Origin: an uncultured Cohaesibacter sp.
GTDB taxonomy: Bacteria > Pseudomonadota > Alphaproteobacteria > Rhizobiales > Cohaesibacteraceae
Length of the DNA stretch: 64,000 bases
Reading direction: 5' to 3'
Assembly (NCBI RefSeq): GCF_963682185.1
Contig: NZ_OY821667.1
Location: forward strand, 3,919,501 to 3,983,500
Shown one piece after another: positions 52,841-62,224 of the stretch (the first letter of the stretch is position 1; every line of letters begins with the position of its first letter). The notes under the pieces are model-generated. The model searched no databases and was not told where the DNA came from. It was given only the letters and a program-made list of their open reading frames with translations. Position numbers and translations under genes: made by a program.

Positions 52841-55800
52841 GAGAAGTCCTTGAGAGCTGAGATGGTGAACGGGTTCAGCGCCGAGCCCGCGCGGATCTGA
52901 AAAATGGCTATCCTGCCTCCAAGGTTGAAGATCACACTATTCCTGTCGGTGACATTGGTCCGTCTGATCTCGGCTGCATCAAGCAGGCGGAACCAGCCCC
53001 AAGGGCCATCACGCTGGATGTCATTCTTGATACCCGCCTGTGATGGGGTGAAGGCAACACGGTTGCGGCGTGGTCCATTCTGTCCCGGCCAGGTGATCGG
53101 GGTGACCTCGGGTGGACCGTGGGCATAGATGACCGGTTGGCCATCAATCTCGACAGTCACCTGCTCGACATTGGGGTCAAGGGCCACAGGGGTCATATCG
53201 AATGTGATGGCTGGCAGGCCGGAAGACAGGAAAAAGCTGTCGCGGATTTCATTCGCCTTCTGGAACTGGGCGATAACGGAATTCGAGATACCGATATCAA
53301 CACCATTGACCCGCTTGAGACGCCATGGATTGGCAGCGGTATCGACAAACTGGGCGAGATTCTCATTGAAGAACTTGTCTATGAGACCGCTTGGACCAAA
53401 TAGCCGGCCAAAATCCTGCAAGGCAACATCGGCCTTGGCTTGTCGGTTGAACGGATAGCGCCCCTCGATTGCCCGGGTGCAGAAAGGGAGAACCTGTGCC
53501 TGCCATTTGGCGTTGATATCGGCGCGCGCCCCCCCAACAGCCGCCCCCGATGAGGCCGCAACAATCTGCGTTGCCCACCGTTGCAACGGGTTCGGCAGGC
53601 GCGTCGTCGCAGCCTGCAATTCTGCTGCTGCATTGCCATTTTTGCCGACAATGGCTGCGCCCGTATTTTGGCCAAGAGAAAGACGGTTCAACTCGTTGAA
53701 AATGTCTCCAAATCGTGTGATTACCTCATCGAGTTGTGAGGGAACGCCTTCAGGACTATCGACTAGCGTGTGCAAATCGGCGAACCTTTGTTCGACAAAT
53801 TGCCCTGGCAGTTGCTCAGAGGCAGCATCCGAGCTATTGGCTGCGGCCGACCCAAGAGCATTGAAAATGGCCTGACCGTCAGAATCAAGATTCTCCAGGA
53901 TCGTTTCTTTTGCGATGCTCGAAGCCTCGGCGCCGACCTTGTTTGCAGCAGCCTGACCTTGGGTTGCCTTGGTAAGCTTGGTTTCTGCCGACACCGCTTC
54001 AAGGATGTTGCGGATCGGAGAGGCCGGACCTGAGAGAATATTGATGACCTGCGTTGCCTGCCCGATGCTGTCCATCGGTATGATGTCGATATCGCCAAGC
54101 AATTGGTCATATTGGGTGACATAGTCGCTTTCATACAGGGCAAGGACATCGCGCCCCAACGTTTTAAGCGCTTGCGGTGTCACCTCTTCGGCACGAGAGC
54201 CTAGAACCAGATTTTCGAATTTTGCTCTCTCTCCAACACTCGCCAATTGCGGTACAAAATAGGAAAGAAACCCTTTGCGCGTGTAGACGCCATCAACGCC
54301 GGAACTCAAGGGTTTGCCAGATGGGCGAAGCATCACGCGCGAAACGGCTGGACCTCCCACGTCAGTTATTCGTAAAGGTGCGAGCTGTTTGGCAACCGGT
54401 GCGTTGATAATGCCCTTGTAGATGCGCTCGGCCAGAGGGGTCTCGGCAAGCAATGCCTGAATCTGATCGACCAAGGGGCCGTTGAGCGCAATCTGCTGCA
54501 TGGGTTGATTGATCATTGCATCCAGATGCCCCAGCAAATCATTCTGAAGCTGTTCGTCGCCAGAAAAGGCCACGGCCCAGTCTGCCTTCATCCACTGCTT
54601 TACCGTTTGCGCATCCATAGGGCCTTGAAGACCGAGCATGAGATAGACCTTGAGAGCCTCAAACAGCAGATCCTGGTTGTTCAAGTTGGCCTGCATCTGG
54701 TCTTCCAGACGGAACAACAGGCGGGGAAGAAGCATCGTGTTCAGGGCGCCCCGATAGGTTTGGGCTGTCTCTGTCCCGATCGCGTCGCCCTGATAGAGAC
54801 CGAATGTGAGGTCGATCGGTGGCTCGGCATCATTGGCGGCAGGGTTGCCCGGCAGGTCACGCAATATGTTGAGCGCCGGTACTGTGGCGGCGATATCTGC
54901 GTCGGCAATCGGACTGCGCGGGATTCGGTCGGAAATCTTGCTGAAAGTCTCCACCTGAGCGCTTGCTGAGGAGATCAAAGCCTTGTTGCCAAAGAAGCTG
55001 TTGCCGAGGGCTGCACCGGTTGCTCCAAGGGCAATGATGCTGGCCGTTATGGCTGCACCCTTGATCCAGCGATAGCGCCGTTCAACCTTGTCATTGTTCG
55101 AGACGAGGCCGGATTCCTTGAAAATGACGCCGGTCAACAGGCGGGTGAGGAAATAGCTGCGGCCTTGCCCTTTGCCTGTCCCAATCGCCTGACGCCCGAT
55201 GCCAAATTCGCGCGCCATACCCATCATGAGACGGTCTATGGGCGTGCCTTCCTGCGTCCCGGATGAGAAATAGACCCCGCGCAGGAACTGGTTGTCCTCG
55301 TAGCGGCTTTCCTGAAAGATATCGCCAAGGAAGGACTTGGCTACCGAGCGTAAGGAGGCAATCTGGTTTGGAAAACCGGAGATCAGGCTACGCCGCTGAT
55401 AGTCTGTTTCCGCCTGCATTCGCTCAAGGCTTCTGTTAGAAAGCTGTGCCAGCAAGCTATCGAATTCCTTCTCGAAGCCGGCCAGAAGATCACTGGAAGA
55501 GGTGGCCTCTTCATAGGGCAGTGTGAAGCCCCACACCTGCGCCCGCTCTTCAGAGCCAAGATTGTCGAAAAATTCCTGAAAACCAGCGATCAGATCCGCC
55601 TTGGTGAACATGATATAGATCGGGAAACGGACTCCAAGCCGTTCGCGCAGCTCGTGTAGACGCGTGCGAATGGCACGCGCATGAGCACGACGGGTTTCTT
55701 CATCCTGCATGGATAGATCAGAAAGGCTGATGGAGACGATGGCCCCATTGATCGGCTGCCTCTTACGGTATTTCTTGAGCATGTCAAGGAAGCCGGTCCA

Positions 55801-56415
55801 TGCTTTGGCATCGGCATCCTGATTGCTGTCCTGGGTGGTGTAGCGACCAGCCGTATCCAGCAAAACGGCTTCGTTGGTGAACCACCAGTCGCAGTTACGC
55901 GTGCCACCAACACCGCCAATTGCCTTCTTGCCCATGCTCTCGGCCAGCGGAAAGTTGAGGCCTGAGTTGACAATCGCGGTGGTTTTCCCTGCCCCGGGCG
56001 GTCCGATGATGACATACCAGGGAAGCTGGTAGAGGGGAACCGAGCCAAAGCGCCCACCCAGTTTTGACTTGCGCAGAAACACGAGGGCTTCATTCATGCG
56101 GTCTCGGAGTTCAGCGAGCTCTGCTTTTACGGTCTCATCTTCTTTGGACGCATCATTGACGCTGCTGCGCGTCATCTCATGCGCCATTTCTTGATCTTTA
56201 CTGCGGCGGCGCAAAAGAATGGCCAATATGGCAATGATGAGGCCGGCCAGAATGCAGCCTATGGCGATAAGGCGCGAACTGATCAGATCAAACGGACGAA
56301 AAGACCCAATTACCAGCAGCGGGCCCAGATACCAGACAGCAAGGGCCAGAATGACGCTGAACACAGCCAAAATAGTGAAGATGTTGAACAGATAGGGGCG
56401 TATGGTCTTGAACAT
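52822..56415 (-). CDS. tssM: T6SS membrane-complex protein TssM (IcmF)
   Basis: Inner-membrane protein of 1197 residues that with TssJ and TssL forms the trans-envelope complex. Two N-terminal helices (about 9-30 and 42-66), a cytoplasmic NTPase-like domain with intact Walker A (GPPGAGKTTAIVNSG, about 135-150), a third helix near 455-475, then the large periplasmic part with the IcmF-related domains. ATPase residues appear complete. It starts three bases after tssL. Confidence 0.96.
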   Translation of the reverse strand: MFKTIRPYLFNIFTILAVFSVILALAVWYLGPLLVIGSFRPFDLISSRLIAIGCILAGLIIAILAILLRRRSKDQEMAHEMTRSSVNDASKEDETVKAELAELRDRMNEALVFLRKSKLGGRFGSVPLYQLPWYVIIGPPGAGKTTAIVNSGLNFPLAESMGKKAIGGVGGTRNCDWWFTNEAVLLDTAGRYTTQDSNQDADAKAWTGFLDMLKKYRKRQPINGAIVSISLSDLSMQDEETRRAHARAIRTRLHELRERLGVRFPIYIMFTKADLIAGFQEFFDNLGSEERAQVWGFTLPYEEATSSSDLLAGFEKEFDSLLAQLSNRSLERMQAETDYQRRSLISGFPNQIASLRSVAKSFLGDIFQESRYEDNQFLRGVYFSSGTQEGTPIDRLMMGMAREFGIGRQAIGTGKGQGRSYFLTRLLTGVIFKESGLVSNNDKVERRYRWIKGAAITASIIALGATGAALGNSFFGNKALISSASAQVETFSKISDRIPRSPIADADIAATVPALNILRDLPGNPAANDAEPPIDLTFGLYQGDAIGTETAQTYRGALNTMLLPRLLFRLEDQMQANLNNQDLLFEALKVYLMLGLQGPMDAQTVKQWMKADWAVAFSGDEQLQNDLLGHLDAMINQPMQQIALNGPLVDQIQALLAETPLAERIYKGIINAPVAKQLAPLRITDVGGPAVSRVMLRPSGKPLSSGVDGVYTRKGFLSYFVPQLASVGERAKFENLVLGSRAEEVTPQALKTLGRDVLALYESDYVTQYDQLLGDIDIIPMDSIGQATQVINILSGPASPIRNILEAVSAETKLTKATQGQAAANKVGAEASSIAKETILENLDSDGQAIFNALGSAAANSSDAASEQLPGQFVEQRFADLHTLVDSPEGVPSQLDEVITRFGDIFNELNRLSLGQNTGAAIVGKNGNAAAELQAATTRLPNPLQRWATQIVAASSGAAVGGARADINAKWQAQVLPFCTRAIEGRYPFNRQAKADVALQDFGRLFGPSGLIDKFFNENLAQFVDTAANPWRLKRVNGVDIGISNSVIAQFQKANEIRDSFFLSSGLPAITFDMTPVALDPNVEQVTVEIDGQPVIYAHGPPEVTPITWPGQNGPRRNRVAFTPSQAGIKNDIQRDGPWGWFRLLDAAEIRRTNVTDRNSVIFNLGGRIAIFQIRAGSALNPFTISALKDFSCPSSL

Positions 56416-56418
56416 GGC

Positions 56419-57804
56419 TCAGCTCGCCTTCACTAGAATAACTTCGATGCGACGGTTCTTGGCGCGCCCTTCTGCGGTTTCGTTTGACGCGATGGGTTCC
56501 TTGTCGGCGCGCCCTTCCGCAGAGATACGGTCTTTGTCGGATAGCTTTTCCGAAATGCGGTTCATGACCGATTTCGCTCTGGCCAGTGACAACGCCAGAT
56601 TGGAGGGAAAGCGCGCCGTGCTGATGGGAATATTGTCCGAATGACCGGCGACAATGATTTTCCCGTCTTCGTTATCAAGGGCTTCGGCAACACGATCAAC
56701 AACGGTTTCAAAGCGTGTCTCAAGGCTATCGGAGGCAGATGGGAACATGCCTTTGCCTGCCAGCCGGACAACCAGTGTATTGCCATTTTTTTCGACGGAA
56801 ACGAGCCCTTCCTTGATTTCCGGTTCAAGGAAGGCCGAGACGGTTTCGATCGCTTCGACTTCCTTTGGGGCTGGCGGCGGAGGTGGTGGCGGCGGTGCAG
56901 GACGCTCCAGAACAACCGGCCCGCTGACATTGAGCGCCGTGATCTTGCCGCGCAGAAGATCTGTGTCTTGGCTCAATGCAAAAGAAAAACCGAAGAACAA
57001 TAGGCACATGCCCGCGAGAACAACAGCTCCGGTGCTCCACACCGGTACCCAGTTGGACAGGATCCTGTGAGCCACGTTGGCCCCTCGCCAATGCGGAGAG
57101 AGATCGCGATCCGTGTCACCTCTGTGCGTTCGGATGAGGCGAGCCAGTCCGTCTCTGATGGAGAGGTGCTTTTCCGAGCCGCGCGGCTCCACTCTCAAGC
57201 GTCCTTCAAAGCCCAGGCTAAGGCACATATAGAGGAATTCGAGCAAGTCGAGATTCTGAGAGGGCGCTTTTTCCAGACTGGAGAGCAATTCGTAGAAGCG
57301 GTCGCCGCCATGGGTCTCCTTGTGGAAGGTGCCAACCATGCTTTGTTGCGCCCAAATGCTCTGGCCGCCCCAAGGGGTGTTGAGCACGACATCGTCAATC
57401 GTTGCGCATATGGCATAACGTGCAGCGCGAATTGACTGGACAGGGACACCATTCTGCTGGGCGGTATTTCCGAATGCCCGAATTTCATTGACAACGCTTT
57501 GGCGCAGCGCAGCCGGGTCGGAATGCTGGGCCCGGTTCCTGATGCGCGCCACAAGGGAAAAAAGTGTCGAGGCCGCTGCGTTAAGCGGGTTCATCCCGGT
57601 TGTCGCCGCGCTGGTGGGCACAACAGGTATGGTGCCTCCAGTACCAACAGGTGGAGCGGCAGATGGCGCGCGCGCAGAGTGTGCCGGTTGCTGCTTCGGG
57701 GTTGCCTGCTTGGCCGTCGTTAGGCGGCGCCCTCCGGGATTGGGCCGGATCACGGTCTTGTCTGTATCGAACGGCTCTGCAAAAGGATCATCGGACGTCA
57801 TCAT
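56419..57804 (-). CDS. tssL: T6SS protein TssL with C-terminal OmpA peptidoglycan-binding domain
   Basis: Inner-membrane protein of 461 residues. Cytoplasmic IcmH/DotU domain (about 70-235, MCLSLGFEGRLRVEPRGS is typical), one membrane helix (about 250-275), a proline-rich linker (PPPPPPPPAPKEV), then an OmpA-like domain (about 335-460) with IIVAGHSDNIPIST and RAKSVMNRISEKL, which should bind peptidoglycan and anchor the complex. It starts with two ATGs in tandem (57804, 57801). Part of the tssK-tssL-tssM run. Confidence 0.95.
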   Translation of the reverse strand: MMTSDDPFAEPFDTDKTVIRPNPGGRRLTTAKQATPKQQPAHSARAPSAAPPVGTGGTIPVVPTSAATTGMNPLNAAASTLFSLVARIRNRAQHSDPAALRQSVVNEIRAFGNTAQQNGVPVQSIRAARYAICATIDDVVLNTPWGGQSIWAQQSMVGTFHKETHGGDRFYELLSSLEKAPSQNLDLLEFLYMCLSLGFEGRLRVEPRGSEKHLSIRDGLARLIRTHRGDTDRDLSPHWRGANVAHRILSNWVPVWSTGAVVLAGMCLLFFGFSFALSQDTDLLRGKITALNVSGPVVLERPAPPPPPPPPAPKEVEAIETVSAFLEPEIKEGLVSVEKNGNTLVVRLAGKGMFPSASDSLETRFETVVDRVAEALDNEDGKIIVAGHSDNIPISTARFPSNLALSLARAKSVMNRISEKLSDKDRISAEGRADKEPIASNETAEGRAKNRRIEVILVKAS

Positions 57805-57818
57805 GCGCTCCTTGGGGG

Positions 57819-59153
57819 CTATCGAATGGCCCAGAGTTCCATTTCAAGGTCGGGGAATTCACCAGATACATGCACAGCAAGTCCGCCAGACGTCGTGATC
57901 TGCTTCCAGTAGGTACTCGTGTTATCGAGTTCGAAATACACAACGCCTGAATGATAAGGCACCTGACGAGGCGCAACTGGAAGCGGTCTGAGGCCAATAC
58001 CGGGCAGAGCCGAGTTGACCAACTGGCGAATGTCTTCCACCGGGCCCAGTTTCGCCTGTGTCGGGAAGTGCCGCCTGATGCTTTCAAGCGGTACGCTGGC
58101 TTTGGCGGCGAGTATGAAGGTAGCGGAGGTAACAAGGCGCTTGTCTGAAATCATCGCAACAGAGACGCCGTACTTTCTCGCTTCGATCGGAATGGAAACC
58201 GCATTTTGCTCTAGGACAGCGCTCAAATGCCTGCGCAATGTCTGGAATAGAGGCTGGAAAATATTGGTCAGATCATCATGGCGATAGGGGGCAAACTGAG
58301 GCGCAAGCTTTTGTGCTGCCATAAAGGTTGATAGCTCACCGGCAAGGCTCGCCAGCGTCTGATAAACAATATGCGGATGGATATTCTCAATCGACAAAAG
58401 GTGCCGGATGGATGGCAAGGCCCTATTGATAGAAATGAGCAGGAGGAAATCGGAGATTTCGGAAACGCCCTTGGCGCTGCCATCCTGATTCAACCGTCCG
58501 GCCAACGCCTCCGCACGATGGCTTAGAAGGCCTTCCAGTTCATGCAGAAAGCCATGCAACGGACGCGCTGCCCGTATGTCTGTGCAAGTGGGGATGAAGG
58601 CGTTATCCAGAATGATTTCCTTGTCCTGCCGCACCTCGATGATCCGTGCGATAGGAATAACGATCTGATCGGTCAGTTCATCAAGGTCCAGAGCAAATTG
58701 CAGGCGCAACTTGCAAATCGCCATTTGCACGGCTCGACCATCGCGGCCCATGCTATCGGTAATCTCTATTTCTTCGGGACGGTAGCGGGACGCCGATTGC
58801 TGCGCGTCGCTCATGTCGACCTCGACGGCACCATGGCGGCGAATAGGGACAGCCAGATAGACAATGGAATTCTTGACTGTGGTTGGCACGTCCAGAGCAG
58901 GCGGGTGGTCTTCTGTTTGTGGAACCTTGAAGGTCACTCCGTCAGGGGTCAGGCCCGTGCAGCTTTTCACCGCGATCTTGCCCAGTTTGAGGAGATCTTC
59001 ATCCAGCGTCAGTTCGCGCAAGCCCCAAACATAGGGGGAGACAGCTGATGTTACCCCGTCCACCAATGCCTCGACATAGCGATCATGCTGCTGGAAGTGA
59101 TGCGGTTGGAGGAAAAGTCCTTCCTGCCATACAACCTTGTTTTCCCAGGACAC
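57819..59153 (-). CDS. tssK: T6SS baseplate protein TssK
   Basis: Cytoplasmic baseplate component of 444 residues that links the baseplate to the TssJLM complex. The family N-terminus WENKVVWQEGLFLQPHHFQQHDRY is present. A GTG start at 59153 with AGGAG ten bases upstream gives MSWENKVVW, the normal TssK beginning; the earlier in-frame ATG at 59207 adds eighteen atypical residues. First gene after the terminator hairpin, so it may have its own promoter in 59154-59284. Confidence 0.94.
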   Translation of the reverse strand: MSWENKVVWQEGLFLQPHHFQQHDRYVEALVDGVTSAVSPYVWGLRELTLDEDLLKLGKIAVKSCTGLTPDGVTFKVPQTEDHPPALDVPTTVKNSIVYLAVPIRRHGAVEVDMSDAQQSASRYRPEEIEITDSMGRDGRAVQMAICKLRLQFALDLDELTDQIVIPIARIIEVRQDKEIILDNAFIPTCTDIRAARPLHGFLHELEGLLSHRAEALAGRLNQDGSAKGVSEISDFLLLISINRALPSIRHLLSIENIHPHIVYQTLASLAGELSTFMAAQKLAPQFAPYRHDDLTNIFQPLFQTLRRHLSAVLEQNAVSIPIEARKYGVSVAMISDKRLVTSATFILAAKASVPLESIRRHFPTQAKLGPVEDIRQLVNSALPGIGLRPLPVAPRQVPYHSGVVYFELDNTSTYWKQITTSGGLAVHVSGEFPDLEMELWAIR

Positions 59154-59284
59154 GCGTACTTTTCTCCTCTGGCAATTTACTCTCAGCCCTGTTGCCTGCA
59201 AAGGCATAGGCTGACTGTAAGTACCGCAGAGTATGGCTAGGGTTCATTGGATCTGATCTGAAAATGCTTTTTGGTATAAATAAA

Positions 59285-59310
59285 CCCGCTCGGCTTTTTG
59301 CTCGAGCGGG
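59285..59310 (-). terminator. Terminator between tssJ and tssK
   Basis: An 8-bp stem (CCCGCTCG/CGAGCGGG) with a 10-nt loop is followed on the minus strand by TTTATTTATA. It begins 28 nt after the tssJ stop and divides the T6SS genes into an upstream unit (vgrG to tssJ) and a downstream one (tssK onward). Confidence 0.75.
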
Positions 59311-59337
59311 CTTTGTGCTTTAGGGGTGCAAATTTTT

Positions 59338-59769
59338 CTATCGGATCGAAACGCTATTTCCGGATACGATGACCTTGAGGTTGTTCTCCTGACCGGGAGA
59401 GATCCGGCGCACTGCCGAGAATTTTGCTGCGCCAATATCACGAAAGGCGGCCACTACCCCCACGGCTGTCGGTTCGGTTGCAAGGCTGCGGCTTTTGTTG
59501 GCTGTTCTTCCCGGCACCATCTGGATGTCGTCCGTGCCAAGGAGATTATCTCCAAGCGTTTCGCTCCCCTTGTTAAAGAGGGCGAAGAAATCGGATGAGG
59601 CAAAATTACCTGCAGATTTCAGATAGAAGACCTTGAGTTTTACAGGAGCGCCCCCGTTCATGTTGGCACTACCGGCCGCAGAGATGTTGACCGTAGTGGC
59701 CGAAGGGCCGTTGCAGCCTGCAAGGGCCAGTGAAGCTGCGGCTACGATAATCATAAGTCTGGTACGCAT
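59338..59769 (-). CDS. tssJ: T6SS outer-membrane lipoprotein TssJ
   Basis: Lipoprotein of 143 residues with signal peptide and lipobox LALAGC (Cys19). The mature part is a small transthyretin-like fold (VKLKVFYLKSAGNFASSDFFALF). It anchors TssM to the outer membrane. Position between tagH and tssK, size and lipobox support the call. Confidence 0.9.
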   Translation of the reverse strand: MRTRLMIIVAAASLALAGCNGPSATTVNISAAGSANMNGGAPVKLKVFYLKSAGNFASSDFFALFNKGSETLGDNLLGTDDIQMVPGRTANKSRSLATEPTAVGVVAAFRDIGAAKFSAVRRISPGQENNLKVIVSGNSVSIR

Positions 59770-59780
59770 GGTTCATCCTT

Positions 59781-61298
59781 TCAGAGTTTTTTCAGCTGTT
59801 CTTCATAGGCCCGTGCAAATTCCCTCCCGAATGTTGACTGGAAGTCATCTTCGGTTTCTCGGGCTATCTGGGCGTACATTTTTTCGTAGGCTTCCCAATA
59901 TTTGGCTTTTCTGCCGCCAAGGAGACCGCCAAGGGTCGAGCCGGATTCGATCCTCTGGGAGAGCTGATCGGGGCCAAGGCGAAACAGCAAATCTTTGAGA
60001 GCAGCCTCCATGCCGGACATCATCGCCACTTCGTGGGCCTTGATATCATTCAGCGCTTCTGTGGTTGCCGTTTCCGCATCCTGATAGCCGTGCACAGTTG
60101 GCCGGATCATGGCTTCTACGGCTTGTTCGGCACTGATTGAGAATTTAAGAGGATTGTTGCCTCCCTGATTGACCATAGTGCGCTCCATGCGCAATTCGCT
60201 TTTGATTGAGGCGCGGGTCATCAGGATCTCGCGCATGCCACTCACCATTGCTGCGAAGACACGTCCCATGCTGGCCATGGTTTGTTCCATTTCGTGCGGA
60301 GGGATATCGAGATGCTCCATGCCTGCTCCGCCGAGAAAAGCGCGCGCCGCATCCTCGGTGTCACCTTGTGGGCGCTCCGGTTGTCTTGGTGCCTCAGCTG
60401 TTGGCTGTGAAGCTTGCACCGGCGGGGCGGCTGGGGCTGGCGGTGTGCCTAGTGCTGGCGGGGTGTCTGGCATCGGCGCGGCAGGGGTATCTTGCGCTGC
60501 CATGGAAGGGGATGGCTCCGCCTTCGGAGCAAACATCTCATCCCAGTCGTCCGGGATAATCGGAGCCTGCACGGCCGGGCGCACAAAATGGTCCTGTGAA
60601 GAAGGGGAGTGATCCTTGAGGCTTTCTCCAGCATCTATCGGTGGCAAGGGGGGGGCGTCGAATGAAAAGTCTTCCGGTGCAGGGGCTTGGGCAAAAGGAT
60701 CATCAGAGACCGAGATATCTTCAAAAGGGTCGAGTGGCTCTGAAAGTGGATCGCCAGAGAATGGGTCATCAGGAATGGTTTGCCGTTTCCACACCGGAGC
60801 ATCTTCTTGATGGGGGTGGTCGGTGGCGGTTGAGGCGCTGATGATGTCGTCCCACGGAGCGTCGATGTCATCTAGCGAATCCTGAATATCCGATGGTGCC
60901 TGCCCGCTTCTTGCTGCCTGTGGGATGATCTCGCTTGCCTCTGCTGGAGGCATAGGCAGTGCGTCATTGACGTCCAGTCGGTTGGTGTCGACAGTGACGA
61001 CCAGTTCATAGGACCCCAACTGGATAACATCGCCATTGTTGAGTGGAGTCGGGATATTGCCTATTCGCTCTGAGCCATAGTTGAGATATGTGCCGTTGGT
61101 GCTGATGTCGACGATGAGATAGTCGCCATTCCTTTCTTCGACCACGCAATGGCGTTTGGACAGGGCGCGTTCCGGATCAGGTAGGGAGAGATCATTGTCT
61201 TCACCGCGTCCGATCGTTACGGTGCCATCCACCATTTCAACCATGGTTTTGTCGCCCGGCATCGCGCCTGAATTCATCAACTTGAGTGTCAGCCCCAT
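59781..61298 (-). CDS. tagH: T6SS FHA-domain protein TagH
   Basis: Protein of 505 residues. N-terminal forkhead-associated domain (about 1-100, VTIGRGEDNDLSL, SKRHCVV and STNGTYLN), a long acidic, proline-rich, probably disordered linker (about 115-320), and the conserved type VI C-terminal domain (about 325-505, AFLGGAGMEHLDIP and NPLKFSISAEQAVEAM). It binds threonine-phosphorylated partners in the PpkA/PppA pathway and promotes T6SS assembly. It begins four bases after the PAAR gene. Confidence 0.95.
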   Translation of the reverse strand: MGLTLKLMNSGAMPGDKTMVEMVDGTVTIGRGEDNDLSLPDPERALSKRHCVVEERNGDYLIVDISTNGTYLNYGSERIGNIPTPLNNGDVIQLGSYELVVTVDTNRLDVNDALPMPPAEASEIIPQAARSGQAPSDIQDSLDDIDAPWDDIISASTATDHPHQEDAPVWKRQTIPDDPFSGDPLSEPLDPFEDISVSDDPFAQAPAPEDFSFDAPPLPPIDAGESLKDHSPSSQDHFVRPAVQAPIIPDDWDEMFAPKAEPSPSMAAQDTPAAPMPDTPPALGTPPAPAAPPVQASQPTAEAPRQPERPQGDTEDAARAFLGGAGMEHLDIPPHEMEQTMASMGRVFAAMVSGMREILMTRASIKSELRMERTMVNQGGNNPLKFSISAEQAVEAMIRPTVHGYQDAETATTEALNDIKAHEVAMMSGMEAALKDLLFRLGPDQLSQRIESGSTLGGLLGGRKAKYWEAYEKMYAQIARETEDDFQSTFGREFARAYEEQLKKL

Positions 61299-61302
61299 GC
61301 TG

Positions 61303-61593
61303 CTATCCTCCTACCAAAACGGTTGGACAGCCCATGACGATGACGCCTCCATGGGCGCATGTGTCCCCCAATCGCGCCTGCGGCTTCTTGCCTGTCAGCA
61401 CCTTGGTGGAGCCTTTGGCCACCATATCGGGAGGACCGACACAGACCGCCATGGAGGTTGCTGTTGCGGCAGGCATTTTGCCTATGAGCACAGTTGGGCA
61501 GGCGGTGACGATGGGACCTCCGATATGAGGAATGATGCCAGTCACCATAGGGCAAACGTGATTGTCCCCGATGCGGGCTGCAGGGAGTGTCAT
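61303..61593 (-). CDS. PAAR-domain spike-tip protein
   Basis: Protein of 96 residues that sharpens the VgrG spike. Two copies of the PAAR-like pattern are seen (ARIGDNHVCPMVTG, HIGGPIVTACPTVLIG and ARLGDTCAHGGVIVMGCPTVLVGG), with zinc-type His/Cys residues. It is only the PAAR core, with no effector extension. ATG overlaps the preceding gene's stop (ATGA). It pairs with the vgrG just upstream. Confidence 0.94.
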   Translation of the reverse strand: MTLPAARIGDNHVCPMVTGIIPHIGGPIVTACPTVLIGKMPAATATSMAVCVGPPDMVAKGSTKVLTGKKPQARLGDTCAHGGVIVMGCPTVLVGG

Positions 61594-62213
61594 GATCTGG
61601 TCTCCTTATCGGATGGAATTGGCGCAGGCTCAGCAACATTGCCGTTGCCACCGCGCGCAATATTGAGCGCGCTCTCCAAGAGCAATGGACCATTGGTTTC
61701 CACCTGATCTTCGTCATGAAAGAGTGCGTCCAGCACCATTCCGAATACAGCAAAACCAACGGCCCCTGGTGGTGCGTCATAGTCATTCAAATGGCCAGGG
61801 CCCAGAGTGCCTACTGCAAAACTCGCTGCCATTGCGCAAAAAGCGGTGTTGTCTTCGTTTCCCGCCCGATCAAGAGCTGCTCTGGCAAGGGTTCTGGTTT
61901 CAACGCCGGGGTGTCTTACCCATGCTTCGGCGGCTTGCACCGAAGCGGGCACGAGGGCGCCCGAAGCGAGGGTTTCCCGCGCGGCTAGGCATGCCCACCA
62001 TGTCGCCTCTCTGGCCGGCAATGCGTGGGCCAACAGTTGCAGCATATCGACAAGGGCGCCCTTTGCTTCCAATTCGGTGAGAACTTCGGGTATGGAGGCA
62101 CTTGCGTGGGCCTCAAGCGATGTTTGCAAAACGACGTTTCCGGTTGCCAGCGCCTTTGCCGCAGGAATTTCTGGCAGTTTTTTCAAATCTGAAAATCGTG
62201 TGCTGATCGTCAT
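61590..62213 (-). CDS. T6SS-linked helical protein of unknown function, between vgrG and PAAR
   Basis: Protein of 207 residues from the ATG at 62213, which has a perfect AGGAGG six bases upstream; the longer in-frame start lies inside vgrG. It is alanine-rich and probably all-helical (ARETLASGALVPASVQAAEAW, TRTLARAALDRAG). Its position between vgrG and the PAAR gene, overlapping the latter, fits a loading adaptor or chaperone for the spike, but no known adaptor family was recognised. Confidence 0.7.
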   Translation of the reverse strand: MTISTRFSDLKKLPEIPAAKALATGNVVLQTSLEAHASASIPEVLTELEAKGALVDMLQLLAHALPAREATWWACLAARETLASGALVPASVQAAEAWVRHPGVETRTLARAALDRAGNEDNTAFCAMAASFAVGTLGPGHLNDYDAPPGAVGFAVFGMVLDALFHDEDQVETNGPLLLESALNIARGGNGNVAEPAPIPSDKETRS

Positions 62214-62224
62214 GTTGCCTCCTG

